Positions 7,891 through 17,246 of a stretch of DNA of 64,000 bases are shown in pieces. The first letter of the stretch is position 1. Every line of letters begins with the position of its first letter. Location: positions 744,001 to 808,000 of the forward strand of contig OX044367.1 of assembly GCA_943846785.1 (NCBI GenBank), given 5' to 3'. The translations under genes and the position numbers were made by a program. The notes beneath the pieces are model-generated. The model did no database searches. It saw only the letters and a list, made by a program, of their open reading frames with translations, and was not told where the DNA came from. Origin of the DNA: SCGC-AAA076-P13 sp905478035 (GTDB taxonomy: Bacteria; Pseudomonadota; Gammaproteobacteria; Magnimaribacterales; D2472).

Positions 7891-9339
7891 ATGAAAAAAT
7901 ACTTAGCAATAGATCAAGGAACAACTAGCTCAAGAGCAATCATTTTTAATTCGAATTTAGATTCCATTAGTGATTCACAAAAAGGGTATGAATTAATTTA
8001 TCCAGAAGATGGTTGGGTAGAGGCAGATGCTTTAAAAATATTAAAAACAGTTTCTGAAACAGTTAAAGATGTTATCAGTGGTGATAATTTAGATATAGAA
8101 TCATGCGGAATAACAAATCAAAGAGAAACAACTATAGTTTGGTCTAAAAAAACTGGAGATCCAATCTATCCAGCAATTATATGGCAAGACAGAAGAACTA
8201 ATGCTCAATGTTTAAAACTAAAAGAAGAGGGTTATGAAAGTATAGTTAATGAGAAAACAGGACTCCTTTTAGATCCATATTTCTCAGCATCCAAGATAAG
8301 CTGGATACTAGAGAATGTGCCAAATGCAAGAAATGAAGCAGATTCAGGCAATTTATTATTTGGTACCGTCGACTCTTTCTTAATTTATAAATTATCTAAT
8401 GAAAATAATCATTTTACAGATGTAACAAATGCATCTAGAACAATGCTTTTTAATATACATTCTATGGAATGGGACAATGAACTCTTAGATTTATTTAATA
8501 TTCCATTATCAATGATGCCTGAGGTTAAGGATTGTGATTCTTGCTTTGGAACAATGAATATTAATGGGATAAATATCAATATTAATGGAGTGATTGGTGA
8601 CCAGCAAAGCGCTCTTGTTGGTCAAGCTTGTTTTAACAATGGTGATTTAAAATCAACATATGGGACAGGTTGTTTTTTGATGGTTAATACCAAGGAGTCA
8701 CCAGTTCATATAGAAGAAGGTTTGCTAACGACTATTGGATATAGGTTGAACAATGAAACTAGCTATGCTTTGGAGGGCAGCATTTACTCATGTGGAAATA
8801 TTATCCAGTGGTTGAGGGATAAAATGAATTTTTTTGATTCATCCGATAAAAGTGAACTGTTCCTAAATAAGGATGGAAACTCAAATAATGTTAAGTTCTT
8901 ACCAGCATTCAATGGCCTTGGAACACCATACTGGAACTCAGATGTCAGAGCAGGTTTTGCCGGAATAACACAAAACTCAAACACAGAAGATATGATTACT
9001 GCAGCATTTAAATCTATTTGTTATCAGACAAAAGACATTATAAAAATTCTTGAATCCAATAATATTACTATTAATAGCTTGCTCGTAGATGGAGGAATGA
9101 CAGCAAACAAAGTATTTTTACAAATTCTTTCAGACTCTTTGCAGAAAGAAATTATTAAGCCTATAAACACTGAATCTACTGCTCTTGGAGCATGTATAGT
9201 ATGTTTAATAGCCGACGGTTTTAAGCTTGAAGAAATCAAGACGCTAATTGAAAATAAGTATTCTCCAAATAGTGAATTAAGTAATTTCTATAAAAATGAC
9301 TATTTGGATTGGAAGAAATATATAAATGTATCTTTATAA
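7891..9339 (+). CDS. glpK: Glycerol kinase
   Basis: ATP-dependent phosphorylation of glycerol to glycerol-3-phosphate in the cytoplasm. The 482-residue protein shows the FGGY-kinase layout: phosphate-1 loop DQGTTSSRAII at the N-terminus, GITNQRET and WQDRRT of the glycerol site, GDQQSALVGQ and STYGTGCF in the middle, and VDGGMTANKVF in the C-terminal ATP domain. AAAGGAT precedes the ATG. No glpF, glpD or glpR lies next to it, so it stands alone between nrdAB (divergent) and serA. The upstream region is shared with the nrdAB control sites. Confidence 0.95.
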   Translation: MKKYLAIDQGTTSSRAIIFNSNLDSISDSQKGYELIYPEDGWVEADALKILKTVSETVKDVISGDNLDIESCGITNQRETTIVWSKKTGDPIYPAIIWQDRRTNAQCLKLKEEGYESIVNEKTGLLLDPYFSASKISWILENVPNARNEADSGNLLFGTVDSFLIYKLSNENNHFTDVTNASRTMLFNIHSMEWDNELLDLFNIPLSMMPEVKDCDSCFGTMNINGINININGVIGDQQSALVGQACFNNGDLKSTYGTGCFLMVNTKESPVHIEEGLLTTIGYRLNNETSYALEGSIYSCGNIIQWLRDKMNFFDSSDKSELFLNKDGNSNNVKFLPAFNGLGTPYWNSDVRAGFAGITQNSNTEDMITAAFKSICYQTKDIIKILESNNITINSLLVDGGMTANKVFLQILSDSLQKEIIKPINTESTALGACIVCLIADGFKLEEIKTLIENKYSPNSELSNFYKNDYLDWKKYINVSL

Positions 9340-9429
9340 TTAGTAAATAAACCCATGTTTATATAAAGATAACCTAATCTTTGCTAAATATACCTATATA
9401 ATAATTTTTTTTATCAATCTTTAAAAAAA

Positions 9430-10605
9430 ATGTACACATATAAAATTTATAACAACATTGCGGATGATGGTATTCAAATATTAGCTAAAAATGATCTACG
9501 TATTGACGAAATAAATCCAGATTCACTTATTATAAGAAGCCAAGTCCTAACAGATGAAGACTTTAATAAATCACTTAAATGCATAGGTAGAGCAGGGGCT
9601 GGAACAAACAATGTTCCGGTAGATGATGCCACAAGTAAAGGTATTGTAGTTTTTAACACCCCTGGAGCAAATGCTAATGCAGTTAAAGAGCTGGTTGTAT
9701 GTGGGATGCTACTTTCATCACGAGGAATTATTCAAGGTAATGCATATGCTAAAACTTTGTCTGGACAGGATACATCTTTACTCAATGCATCAATGGAGTC
9801 ACAAAAGAAAAATTTTAAAGGCAATGAGTTAAAAGGCAAGACACTAGGTATTGTTGGACTTGGAGCAATTGGATCGCTATTAGCACAAACCGCTGAAGTC
9901 ATGGGTATGAAGATAATTGGCTATGATCCTCATATATCTGTTGATGCAGCTTGGAGACTTCCCAAGGAAGTTGAAAGAGCTGAAAGCATGGAATACCTTT
10001 TAAGTAATTCTGACTATATTTCTTTACACGTTCCATTATTAGATGCAACAAAGAATCTTATTTGTTCAAAGACCATTAAATTTATTAAAAAAGGAGCAAA
10101 ATTAATAAATCTATCAAGAGGTGGAATTGTAAATAATGAAGATATTATAAAAGCATTAAATGAGGGACATATATCTAAATTTGTTACTGATTTTCCAACG
10201 CCAGAATTGGTAGAAAGATCATCTGCTTTTCATGACGTAATACTTCTTCCACATATAGGAGCAAGCACAAAAGAAGCTGAAATAAATTGTGCTGTTATGG
10301 CAGCGGATCAGGTAACTAATTTCTTAAAAAATGGAGTCATAATTAACTCTGTAAATTTTCCAAGAATTAAACTAGGTAAGACCGCCGAACATAGGCTTGT
10401 TATTATAAATAAAAATGAGCCTGGAATGATTAGTAAGATCACTGATGAGCTTGGAAATAATAAAATTAACATTGCTGACATGACTCATAAAAGTAGGGAT
10501 ACAATTGGTATCAGTTTGATAGATCTAGATGAGAAGCCATCCAAAGATTTGGTAAAGAATATTAAGAATATTGATCATGTTATCAGTGTAAGGCTCTGTA
10601 AATAG
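9430..10605 (+). CDS. serA: D-3-phosphoglycerate dehydrogenase with ACT domain
   Basis: Catalyses the first step of serine synthesis, oxidising 3-phosphoglycerate to 3-phosphohydroxypyruvate with NAD. The N-terminal substrate region has GRAGAGTNNVP; the NAD-binding Rossmann segment is GLGAIGSLLAQ with an Asp (YDPH) closing the second strand. LSRGGIVNN and the catalytic-His segment PHIGASTKEAE follow. The last 75 or so residues form an ACT domain (INKNEPGMISKITDEL), the usual serine-feedback module. 391 residues, typical of the ACT-bearing form. No clear Shine-Dalgarno precedes the ATG. It stands alone, with AT-rich gaps on both sides. Confidence 0.92.
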   Translation: MYTYKIYNNIADDGIQILAKNDLRIDEINPDSLIIRSQVLTDEDFNKSLKCIGRAGAGTNNVPVDDATSKGIVVFNTPGANANAVKELVVCGMLLSSRGIIQGNAYAKTLSGQDTSLLNASMESQKKNFKGNELKGKTLGIVGLGAIGSLLAQTAEVMGMKIIGYDPHISVDAAWRLPKEVERAESMEYLLSNSDYISLHVPLLDATKNLICSKTIKFIKKGAKLINLSRGGIVNNEDIIKALNEGHISKFVTDFPTPELVERSSAFHDVILLPHIGASTKEAEINCAVMAADQVTNFLKNGVIINSVNFPRIKLGKTAEHRLVIINKNEPGMISKITDELGNNKINIADMTHKSRDTIGISLIDLDEKPSKDLVKNIKNIDHVISVRLCK

Positions 10606-10691
10606 TTTACGAAAATAGGCCTTTATTTGCTATAAATAATAAGAACTTATGTTCTTTTTTACCTTCTATAAAAAACACATACCAAAATTAC

Positions 10692-10906
10692 TTGTCAACA
10701 GTGAGTTTTAGTGTTATCGACGTATGTAACTTATTTACATATTTAACTTGTAATATATAGTTAAATTTACTTAAATTACTGATATGCGGTACTAATATTT
10801 AATATTGTATAAATTTTAGACAACTTTAGTGAACCCTTATTGTATATAGGTTTATACTATTAAAAATAAAGTTATCCATAACTTTATCCACAGAATCTGT
10901 GGATAA
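10692..10906. other. Array of DnaA-box-like sites in the serA-ung gap (possible origin or DnaA-controlled region)
   Basis: The 315-bp stretch 10606-10920 holds no gene. Near its ung end, TTATCCACA (10884-10892) and its complement TGTGGATAA (10898-10906) form one perfect 25-bp palindrome spanning 10883-10907. TTATCCATA (10872-10880) differs from the box by one base. Three weaker nonamers with two mismatches lie upstream: 10692 TTGTCAACA, 10714 TTATCGACG and 10731 TTATTTACA. An inverted repeat TATGTAA/TTACATA spans 10723-10741. The whole gap is strongly AT-rich. Known roles for such arrays are replication origin, DnaA titration or DnaA-controlled promoter; which applies is not shown by sequence alone. 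Confidence 0.45.
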
Positions 10907-10920
10907 AATTTTTACTTAAA

Positions 10921-11598
10921 ATGAATACATATAACAATCTAAAACAGCTTCCTAATAAGTGGCATGATGAGTTCAAAAAATCTAAAATTTCTTTAGATTT
11001 ATTGAGCCCTGTTAACAAACTTAACGATCTCCATGATAAGCAAAATAAAATATATCCAGAGGTGGATAATATATACAATGCTTTCAAGTTATGCAGCTAT
11101 AAAGATGTCAAAGTTGTAATTTTGGGTCAAGACCCATATCACCAAAAAGGTGTAGCAAATGGCTTAGCTTTCTCAGTTCATGCAGGCTCTAAAATACCGG
11201 CATCTCTTCGTAATATTTATAAAGAAATCGATTCTGATATAGGATCTATTATGAATAAAAATGGGGATCTAAATGGATGGGCAAAGCAGGGGGTTTTATT
11301 GTTGAATTGTTCTCTTTCTGTTGAGGATTCAAGACCAGGTTCTCACTCCTCAATTGGATGGGAGAATGTATTAGAATCTGTAATTAAATTACTTAATAGA
11401 AAAAAGAATATTGTTTACTTGTTATGGGGTTCAAATTCAATAAGTAAAAGATATTTAATTAATGAAAATAATCATATTGTATTTTCAGCTCCACACCCAT
11501 CGCCACTTTCTGCATATAGAGGTTTTTTTGGATGCAAACATTTTTCTAAAACAAATACTTATCTAGCCAAAAATAATATAAAGCCAATTAATTGGTAG
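10921..11598 (+). CDS. ung: Uracil-DNA glycosylase
   Basis: Removes uracil from DNA, starting base-excision repair. The 225-residue family-1 enzyme has the water-activating GQDPYHQKG motif, LLLNCSLSVE in the uracil pocket, and the minor-groove HPSPLSAYRGFFGC loop with the key His. Length matches E. coli Ung. The ATG lies 14 bp after a perfect palindromic pair of DnaA boxes, so DnaA could influence its expression. Its 3' end overlaps ygfZ on the other strand by 11 bp. Confidence 0.96.
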   Translation: MNTYNNLKQLPNKWHDEFKKSKISLDLLSPVNKLNDLHDKQNKIYPEVDNIYNAFKLCSYKDVKVVILGQDPYHQKGVANGLAFSVHAGSKIPASLRNIYKEIDSDIGSIMNKNGDLNGWAKQGVLLLNCSLSVEDSRPGSHSSIGWENVLESVIKLLNRKKNIVYLLWGSNSISKRYLINENNHIVFSAPHPSPLSAYRGFFGCKHFSKTNTYLAKNNIKPINW

Positions 11599-12358
11599 TT
11601 GCTTGAATAAGCTGATGATTCTCTTGAGATTCTATTTTCTCTTTAACAGTATTTTCTATACAGCAATTATAAATGTCATAGTTTTTATAACTTATGCGAT
11701 CACCAGTAATTTTTATATCTAATTCTATAGGGTGGTTAGTGTCTTCAATAACTGTGCAGAAAGTTCTTCTATTAACTCCAAGGTAATGCATTCTTGCAAT
11801 TATTTCCTGACCTCTAAAACATCCTTTTGTATAAGAAACTCTTAGCTTGTCATAATTCAACTCAAGTGGCCTGTATAAGCCTACATCCTCAGCACACATT
11901 TGATAGTTAGATAGTAATTTATTCGCAACGAGCCATTCTTGATAAGAAATTTCACTAGGTATGAGGCTTAAATCGTTGCTAATTTCCATTTGAAGACCAA
12001 AATCCATATTGTATAAATAAAACGTATCATTGTTTATTTCTGAAGCATTTATTTGAACAGTGCCTTTAATCATCTCTTCACCTTCAGTGAAAGTGACTCC
12101 AAAAAATTTTGCATATGGGGCAAGATCTTCAATAAATATGTCAGCCAGAGACCCATCAATAATTATCTTAAATTGAGAATCAATTTTTTTAATTATAAAT
12201 TCCGCCATTACAAGGCCTTTTTGATTACATATACATGAAAGCTGAGCGTAATTATTTTCTAGACTAAGAATATCTGATGATACTTGTCCTTGAAGAAAAT
12301 CCTTTATTTTTTGTTCATCCCCTTTAATATGAAGAACCTTTAAAGATTTTAAATGCAA
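11588..12358 (-). CDS. ygfZ: Folate-binding Fe-S/tRNA-modification protein YgfZ
   Basis: Folate-dependent protein of the GcvT/YgfZ fold, needed for maintenance of certain Fe-S enzymes and for MiaB-dependent tRNA modification in E. coli. The diagnostic motif KGCFRGQEI (K-G-C-x-G-Q-E) with its conserved Cys is present, followed by ARMHYLG. 256 residues from a TTG at 12356-12358; the frame continues upstream without an ATG, so the exact N-terminus is unsure. It is divergent from sdhE, the same arrangement seen in E. coli, which supports both calls. It ends convergently inside the 3' end of ung. Confidence 0.88.
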   Translation of the reverse strand: MHLKSLKVLHIKGDEQKIKDFLQGQVSSDILSLENNYAQLSCICNQKGLVMAEFIIKKIDSQFKIIIDGSLADIFIEDLAPYAKFFGVTFTEGEEMIKGTVQINASEINNDTFYLYNMDFGLQMEISNDLSLIPSEISYQEWLVANKLLSNYQMCAEDVGLYRPLELNYDKLRVSYTKGCFRGQEIIARMHYLGVNRRTFCTVIEDTNHPIELDIKITGDRISYKNYDIYNCCIENTVKEKIESQENHQLIQATTN

Positions 12359-12435
12359 GGAACCAAATGATATTAATTTATTTTGTATATCTATTTTCTT
12401 GTAAAATTATTTAACAACTAAAAATATTTTAACTA

Positions 12436-12693
12436 ATGAATCAAGAAATAAACAGAATATACTGGAAATGTAGAAGAGGAATGAGAGAAATAGACCTACT
12501 GCTTAGAGAATTTGCTCAAGAAACCTTACCTTTACTAGATAAAAAAGATATCGAGATATTTGATTCAATTCTTGATTATGATGATCAAAAGTTATTTGAT
12601 TTCATTTTTAAGAACGAATCTTTAGAAAATGCTGAGCATGAGTCCTTTATTAACAACAATTTAAAGAAGTTTACTAAGCAAGGAAACTTTTGA
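12436..12693 (+). CDS. sdhE: Succinate dehydrogenase assembly factor SdhE
   Basis: Small protein that promotes covalent FAD attachment to the flavoprotein subunit of succinate dehydrogenase. The 85-residue sequence carries the signature CRRGMREID, the conserved R-G-x-x-E motif required for flavinylation, near the N-terminus, followed by helical acidic sequence. Length matches E. coli SdhE (88). It is divergent from ygfZ, a conserved pairing, and 38 bp upstream of rpoE. No sdh genes are in this window. Confidence 0.88.
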   Translation: MNQEINRIYWKCRRGMREIDLLLREFAQETLPLLDKKDIEIFDSILDYDDQKLFDFIFKNESLENAEHESFINNNLKKFTKQGNF

Positions 12694-12731
12694 TCTATTT
12701 ATTTGTCATAAGGTAAAAGGAATTAATTTTA

Positions 12732-13307
12732 ATGAAAACTAATGTCCAAAATGAAGATGATTTACTTATACATAAGGTAAAAAATGGAGATGAAGGAGCT
12801 TTTAAATTTTTAATGACAAAATATTACCCAAGAGTTTATGCATCTCTTTTTGCATATACAAAATCAAGAGAAGACTCTGAAGATCTTACTCAACTAACTT
12901 TTATAAAGGTCTGGCAAAAGATTGACTCTTTTAGAGGAGATAGTGCATTTTTTACATGGATTTATAGAATTGCAATCAACTTAGCAAAAAATCATTTTGT
13001 TAGCTCTTCATCTAAAAAGGATAAGGTTAATATTTCGTCAGATGACTTGGAATTTGATATTCCATCATATGATAATCCCGAAAGCTCATTAATGCACAAA
13101 GAGTCACTCCAAAAAATTCATTCCTTTGTAAAAACACTTCCAGAATCATTAAAGACTGCTTTTACCCTCCGTGAAGTTGATGGAAAGAGCTATGAAGAGA
13201 TATCTGTAATCACAGATACACCAATTGGAACCGTCAGATCAAGAATTTTTAGAGCTAGAGAAAGCATAATAAATTTTATTAATGGAGGAGATGAAGACCA
13301 TGGATAA
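12732..13307 (+). CDS. rpoE: ECF sigma factor RpoE (AlgU type)
   Basis: Extracytoplasmic-stress sigma factor directing RNA polymerase to envelope-stress promoters. 191 residues. Region 2 is visible as DLTQLTFIKVWQKIDSF with TWIYRIAIN; region 4 as LREVDGKSYEEIS and GTVRSRIFRARE, the helix-turn-helix that reads the -35. It heads an operon with rseA (overlap 8 bp) and a mucD/degP protease, the standard sigma-E module. AAGG lies upstream of the ATG. Activity is presumably controlled by the RseA-like anti-sigma encoded next. Confidence 0.95.
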   Translation: MKTNVQNEDDLLIHKVKNGDEGAFKFLMTKYYPRVYASLFAYTKSREDSEDLTQLTFIKVWQKIDSFRGDSAFFTWIYRIAINLAKNHFVSSSSKKDKVNISSDDLEFDIPSYDNPESSLMHKESLQKIHSFVKTLPESLKTAFTLREVDGKSYEEISVITDTPIGTVRSRIFRARESIINFINGGDEDHG

Positions 13308-13977
13308 TAAAGAAAAAATATCAGCATTATTTGATGGCGAGTTAAGTGATGTTGATACTGCAGAGGCTTTGAATGAGCTTCAAGCTAATGTGAATTTACA
13401 AAAAATAGCAGCAGACTATGCTTTAATTCACTCAGCAATGCAGCAAGATGATTCAAAGTTAACTTCAATAAAGTCTCAAAAGAATCCGAAGCATTTTAAT
13501 ATCTGGTTAACTAATGGAATTACAGCGGCTGCATCAATTCTGATAACAGTTCTAATTTTAAACCAAAGTAGCTTTTCAAGAATGTCTGTAAACTCTGAAG
13601 CTCAAGATATGTTGAGTATTGCTATAAATAGCACTGAAGCCAAAAGTCTTATTGATAGCAGTGAAAATAATCTTGTAGATCATGTCCTAAATGTTATCAA
13701 TGATCCTAATTATATGAATTCAACAGGACAAAATATTGATTTAAAAAATGTAGGTTTTGCTATACAAAATGATAAGAGGAGAACCTTTACAAGAGGTAAA
13801 GAAAATTTTACTTTACGTATTGAAAAAAAGAATTTAGGTCTTAAAAATGTAAGGTACTGGAAACATAATAATAAAATGATTTACTTAGTACCTTTGGCTG
13901 ATGGAACAGTAGTAACAATTTACGGAAATGTCGATACCCAATCAGCAATAGAAATTGCAAGAAACATTAAAAAATAA
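13300..13977 (+). CDS. rseA: Anti-sigma-E factor RseA with an RseB-like C-terminal tail
   Basis: Membrane anti-sigma factor holding RpoE at the inner membrane. I start at MDNKEKISALFDGELS (ATG 13300), since GGAGGAG stands at the correct distance and the N-terminal ISALFDGEL is the RseA sigma-binding signature. Residues about 66-90 form one transmembrane helix (NGITAAASILITVLIL). The periplasmic part ends in GTVVTIYGNVDTQSAIEIARNIKK-like sequence, which closely follows the pattern of the RseB/MucB C-terminal domain (VTVVGE...TA..IA.SI). No separate rseB gene exists here: mucD follows 13 bp later. The protein may merge RseA and part of RseB; the RseB resemblance is my inference. Confidence 0.82.
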   Translation: MDNKEKISALFDGELSDVDTAEALNELQANVNLQKIAADYALIHSAMQQDDSKLTSIKSQKNPKHFNIWLTNGITAAASILITVLILNQSSFSRMSVNSEAQDMLSIAINSTEAKSLIDSSENNLVDHVLNVINDPNYMNSTGQNIDLKNVGFAIQNDKRRTFTRGKENFTLRIEKKNLGLKNVRYWKHNNKMIYLVPLADGTVVTIYGNVDTQSAIEIARNIKK

Positions 13978-13990
13978 TTAATTTAAAAAT

Positions 13991-15394
13991 ATGAACACCA
14001 TAAAAATAAAATCAACTGTAATACTTTCATTCTTACTCTTAACTTTAAATCTATTTGCTGCTGGACTTCCAGAAAATATATCTGATTTAGTTGATGATGC
14101 TGCGCCAGCAGTTGTAAATATAACTTCAAAACGCGAAGTTAAGCAAAGCCAATCATTTGGTTATGGCGGAATCCCAGAAGAGATGTTAGAAAGGTTTGGA
14201 ATTCCAAGGCAATATAGAGAAGCTCCAGAAAGAACAAGAGAATCAGTTTCGTATGGCTCTGGATTCATTCTCAAGGATAATTACATCCTTACAAACTATC
14301 ATGTAGTAAAAGATGCAACAGAGGTAATTGTTTCCTTATCAGATAGACGAGAGTTTATTGCTGATATTGTTGGAGTGGACGCATTATCAGACTTAGCTGT
14401 TCTCAAAGTTGATGGCAATAAGCTTCCTAGAGTAAAAGTTGGAGATAGTGATGAGTTAAAGGTTGGAGACTGGGTCGTAGCAATAGGGTCACCATTCAGT
14501 TTTGATTTCTCTGTTACTGCAGGAATAGTAAGCGCAAAAGGTAGAAGTATTCAAAATAACAATATTGGAAATTATGTTCCTTTTCTTCAAACAGATGTTG
14601 CCATTAATCCAGGTAATTCCGGTGGTCCTTTATTTGATTTAGATGGAAATGTTGTGGGTATTAACTCTCAAATTTATTCAAGAAGTGGAGGCTATCAAGG
14701 TCTTGCATTTGCAATACCAGTTAATGTTGCAATAGATGTAGCAGATCAAATTATTAATACCGGAGAAGTTTTAAGAGGCTATCTTGGTGTAAGAATGAGT
14801 GAAGTGGATAGTGATCTTGCTGACGCTTTGGGTATGAAAAAGCCATATGGGGCACTAATTAATGATGTTGAAGAAGGAGAGTCTGCTGACAATGCTGGAT
14901 TGCTTCCAGGAGATGTAATTATTGAATTTGATGGCAAAGAAATAAAATTTAGCTCCGACCTTCCTCATGTTGTTGGACAACTTCAGCCAGAAACTAAAGC
15001 ATATGCAAAAGTTATAAGAGATGGCGATGAAATAAAGCTAGGCTTTTCTCTTGGTGAACTTCCTACAAATAAAGAGTCTTTTGTTCCTGCAAAATCACAA
15101 AACTCCTCTGATCCAATTGGTTTAAAAGTTGCTGAAATTGATAGAGATAATCCATCAATGGCTAGTCTTCCAGAGGGTGTTATTGTCTCGAGAGTTAATC
15201 CAGGATCACCTGCTTATGGCAAAGTATCTAGAGGCGATTTAATCACGATGATGCAACATAAAGGAAAGAAATTTACATTTGATAGTGTGGAATCTTTTGA
15301 ATCTTCACTGGAAGAGTTTTCATCTGGAGACAAGGTTGCTTTTCATATCAACAGAAATGGTTCACGTTTAATTAGATCTATAACTATTAATTAA
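13991..15394 (+). CDS. mucD: Periplasmic serine protease DegP/MucD (HtrA family)
   Basis: Trypsin-like periplasmic protease/chaperone that clears misfolded envelope proteins. An N-terminal signal peptide (LLLTLNLFAAG) leads the 467-residue protein. The catalytic triad is seen as His in LTNYHVV, Asp in LSDLAVLKV and Ser in NPGNSGGPL. Two PDZ domains follow: the first begins near RGYLGVRMSEV, the second near GLKVAEID and includes SPAYGKVSRGDLI. It closes the rpoE-rseA operon, a position typical of mucD, and is probably sigma-E induced. Confidence 0.94.
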   Translation: MNTIKIKSTVILSFLLLTLNLFAAGLPENISDLVDDAAPAVVNITSKREVKQSQSFGYGGIPEEMLERFGIPRQYREAPERTRESVSYGSGFILKDNYILTNYHVVKDATEVIVSLSDRREFIADIVGVDALSDLAVLKVDGNKLPRVKVGDSDELKVGDWVVAIGSPFSFDFSVTAGIVSAKGRSIQNNNIGNYVPFLQTDVAINPGNSGGPLFDLDGNVVGINSQIYSRSGGYQGLAFAIPVNVAIDVADQIINTGEVLRGYLGVRMSEVDSDLADALGMKKPYGALINDVEEGESADNAGLLPGDVIIEFDGKEIKFSSDLPHVVGQLQPETKAYAKVIRDGDEIKLGFSLGELPTNKESFVPAKSQNSSDPIGLKVAEIDRDNPSMASLPEGVIVSRVNPGSPAYGKVSRGDLITMMQHKGKKFTFDSVESFESSLEEFSSGDKVAFHINRNGSRLIRSITIN

Positions 15395-15456
15395 TCTTTT
15401 TTTAAAGGTTAATTGCTCCAAAGTTGTTCTATATGACTGTAAAATAGCAGCATCTT

Positions 15457-17244
15457 ATGAAACATATTAGAAATTTTTCAGTTATTGCCCATATCGATCA
15501 TGGTAAATCAACTTTATCAGATAGATTGATTGAATATTGTGGGGGTCTTTCTGCAAGGGAAATGTCTGAGCAGATATTAGATTCAATGGATATTGAAAGA
15601 GAAAGGGGTATTACTATTAAGGCACAGGCAGTAACCCTTGAATATACAAAAAATGATATTCAGTATCTTCTTAACTTTATAGATACTCCTGGTCATGTAG
15701 ATTTCTCATATGAGGTTTCTCGCTCTTTGTCTGCATGTGAGGGAGCTCTTTTGGTTGTAGATGGTTCACAGGGAGTAGAAGCCCAAACTCTTGCAAACTG
15801 CTATACCGCCGTTGACCAAGGGCTAGAAGTTGTTCCAGTTATAAATAAGATTGATTTACCTCAGTCCGAGCCCGATAGAGTAAAAAAAGAAATAGAAGAC
15901 ATGATTGGAATTAACGCTGTTTCAGCTCCATTAGTCAGTGCCAAGACTGGCGAGGGTATAGAAGATTTGTTGGATATGTTGATATCAGACATACCATCCC
16001 CTGATGGAGATCCAGAGGGATCATTGCAGGCACTTATTGTTGATTCATGGTTTGATTCTTACTTAGGCGTTGTTTCATTAATAAGAATTAAAAACGGTAC
16101 TCTTTCGAGTGGACAAAAGTTTAAAATTCACTCAACAGGTCAAGTGCATAATGTAGATGAAATTGGTATTTTTTCTCCTAAAAAAGTTAAGAAACAAAAG
16201 CTTTCTGCCGGAGAGGTTGGCTATTTGGTTGCAGGAATTAAGAATATAAAAGGAGCACCAGTAGGCGACACTATTTTACATTCAGCAGATGAGACAAATG
16301 ATGTTTTACCAGGATTTAAAAAAGTAAATCCGAAGGTATTCGCTTCTATGTTTACAGTAAATTCTGATGACTATGAAAGATTTCGAGATGCACTCTCTAA
16401 GCTAGTTTTAAATGATTCGTCTTTAGTATATGAGCCTGAAGTTTCAGATGCTTTAGGGTTTGGCTTTAGGTGTGGTTTTTTAGGTACTCTTCATATGGAA
16501 GTTATTCGAGAGAGATTAGAAAGAGAATATGATTTAGATCTCATCTCAACCGCACCATCTGTTGAATACGAAGTTCTTAAAACAGATGGAACTGTTCTTA
16601 GGTGCGATAATCCTTCTCAACTTCCTGTTCCAAATGATATCGATGAGATAAGAGAACCTATAGTTAATACAACAATACTCACTCCCAATGATTATGTCGG
16701 AAGTGTAATTACTTTATGTACCGGCAAAAGAGGTGTCCAAAAAGACATGACGTATTTCGGAAATCAAGTATCCATTGTTTTTGAACTTCCCATGTCTTCG
16801 GTAATTGTTGATTTCTTTGATCAAATCAAATCATCTACAAAAGGTTTTGCATCGATAGAGTATTCTTTAATTGGTTTTGTTAAATCAGACTTAACTAAAA
16901 TTGATATTTTAATTAATAATCAAAAAATAGATGCTCTTTCTATGATTGTTCATAAATCCTTTTCTAATCAAAAGGCAAGAGAAATCGCAGCAAATTTACA
17001 AAAACTTATACCAAGACAAATGTTTGATGTGCCAATTCAAGTCGCGCTTGGATCAAAGATTATTTCTAGAGAAACTGTAAAGGCATTAAGAAAAAATGTA
17101 ACTGCGAAATGTTATGGTGGTGATATAAGTCGAAAGAAAAAGCTTCTTGAAAAGCAAAAAGATGGAAAGAAGAAAATGAAACAATTTGGTAAAGTATCTA
17201 TACCCCAAGATGCTTTTTTAAACTATTTTAAATCTGGGGAATAA
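15457..17244 (+). CDS. lepA: Elongation factor 4 (back-translocase) LepA
   Basis: Ribosome-associated GTPase that back-translocates or helps ribosome assembly and initiation. 595 residues, standard length. GTPase motifs G1 AHIDHGKST, G2 RERGITIKAQ, G3 DTPGHVDF, G4 NKIDL and G5 SAKTG are all intact. The LepA-specific C-terminal domain is recognisable in GDISRKKKLLEKQK. It heads a lepA-lepB-rnc-era-recO-acpS train conserved in many proteobacteria; lepB starts 2 bp after its stop. Confidence 0.97.
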   Translation: MKHIRNFSVIAHIDHGKSTLSDRLIEYCGGLSAREMSEQILDSMDIERERGITIKAQAVTLEYTKNDIQYLLNFIDTPGHVDFSYEVSRSLSACEGALLVVDGSQGVEAQTLANCYTAVDQGLEVVPVINKIDLPQSEPDRVKKEIEDMIGINAVSAPLVSAKTGEGIEDLLDMLISDIPSPDGDPEGSLQALIVDSWFDSYLGVVSLIRIKNGTLSSGQKFKIHSTGQVHNVDEIGIFSPKKVKKQKLSAGEVGYLVAGIKNIKGAPVGDTILHSADETNDVLPGFKKVNPKVFASMFTVNSDDYERFRDALSKLVLNDSSLVYEPEVSDALGFGFRCGFLGTLHMEVIRERLEREYDLDLISTAPSVEYEVLKTDGTVLRCDNPSQLPVPNDIDEIREPIVNTTILTPNDYVGSVITLCTGKRGVQKDMTYFGNQVSIVFELPMSSVIVDFFDQIKSSTKGFASIEYSLIGFVKSDLTKIDILINNQKIDALSMIVHKSFSNQKAREIAANLQKLIPRQMFDVPIQVALGSKIISRETVKALRKNVTAKCYGGDISRKKKLLEKQKDGKKKMKQFGKVSIPQDAFLNYFKSGE

Positions 17245-17246
17245 AT

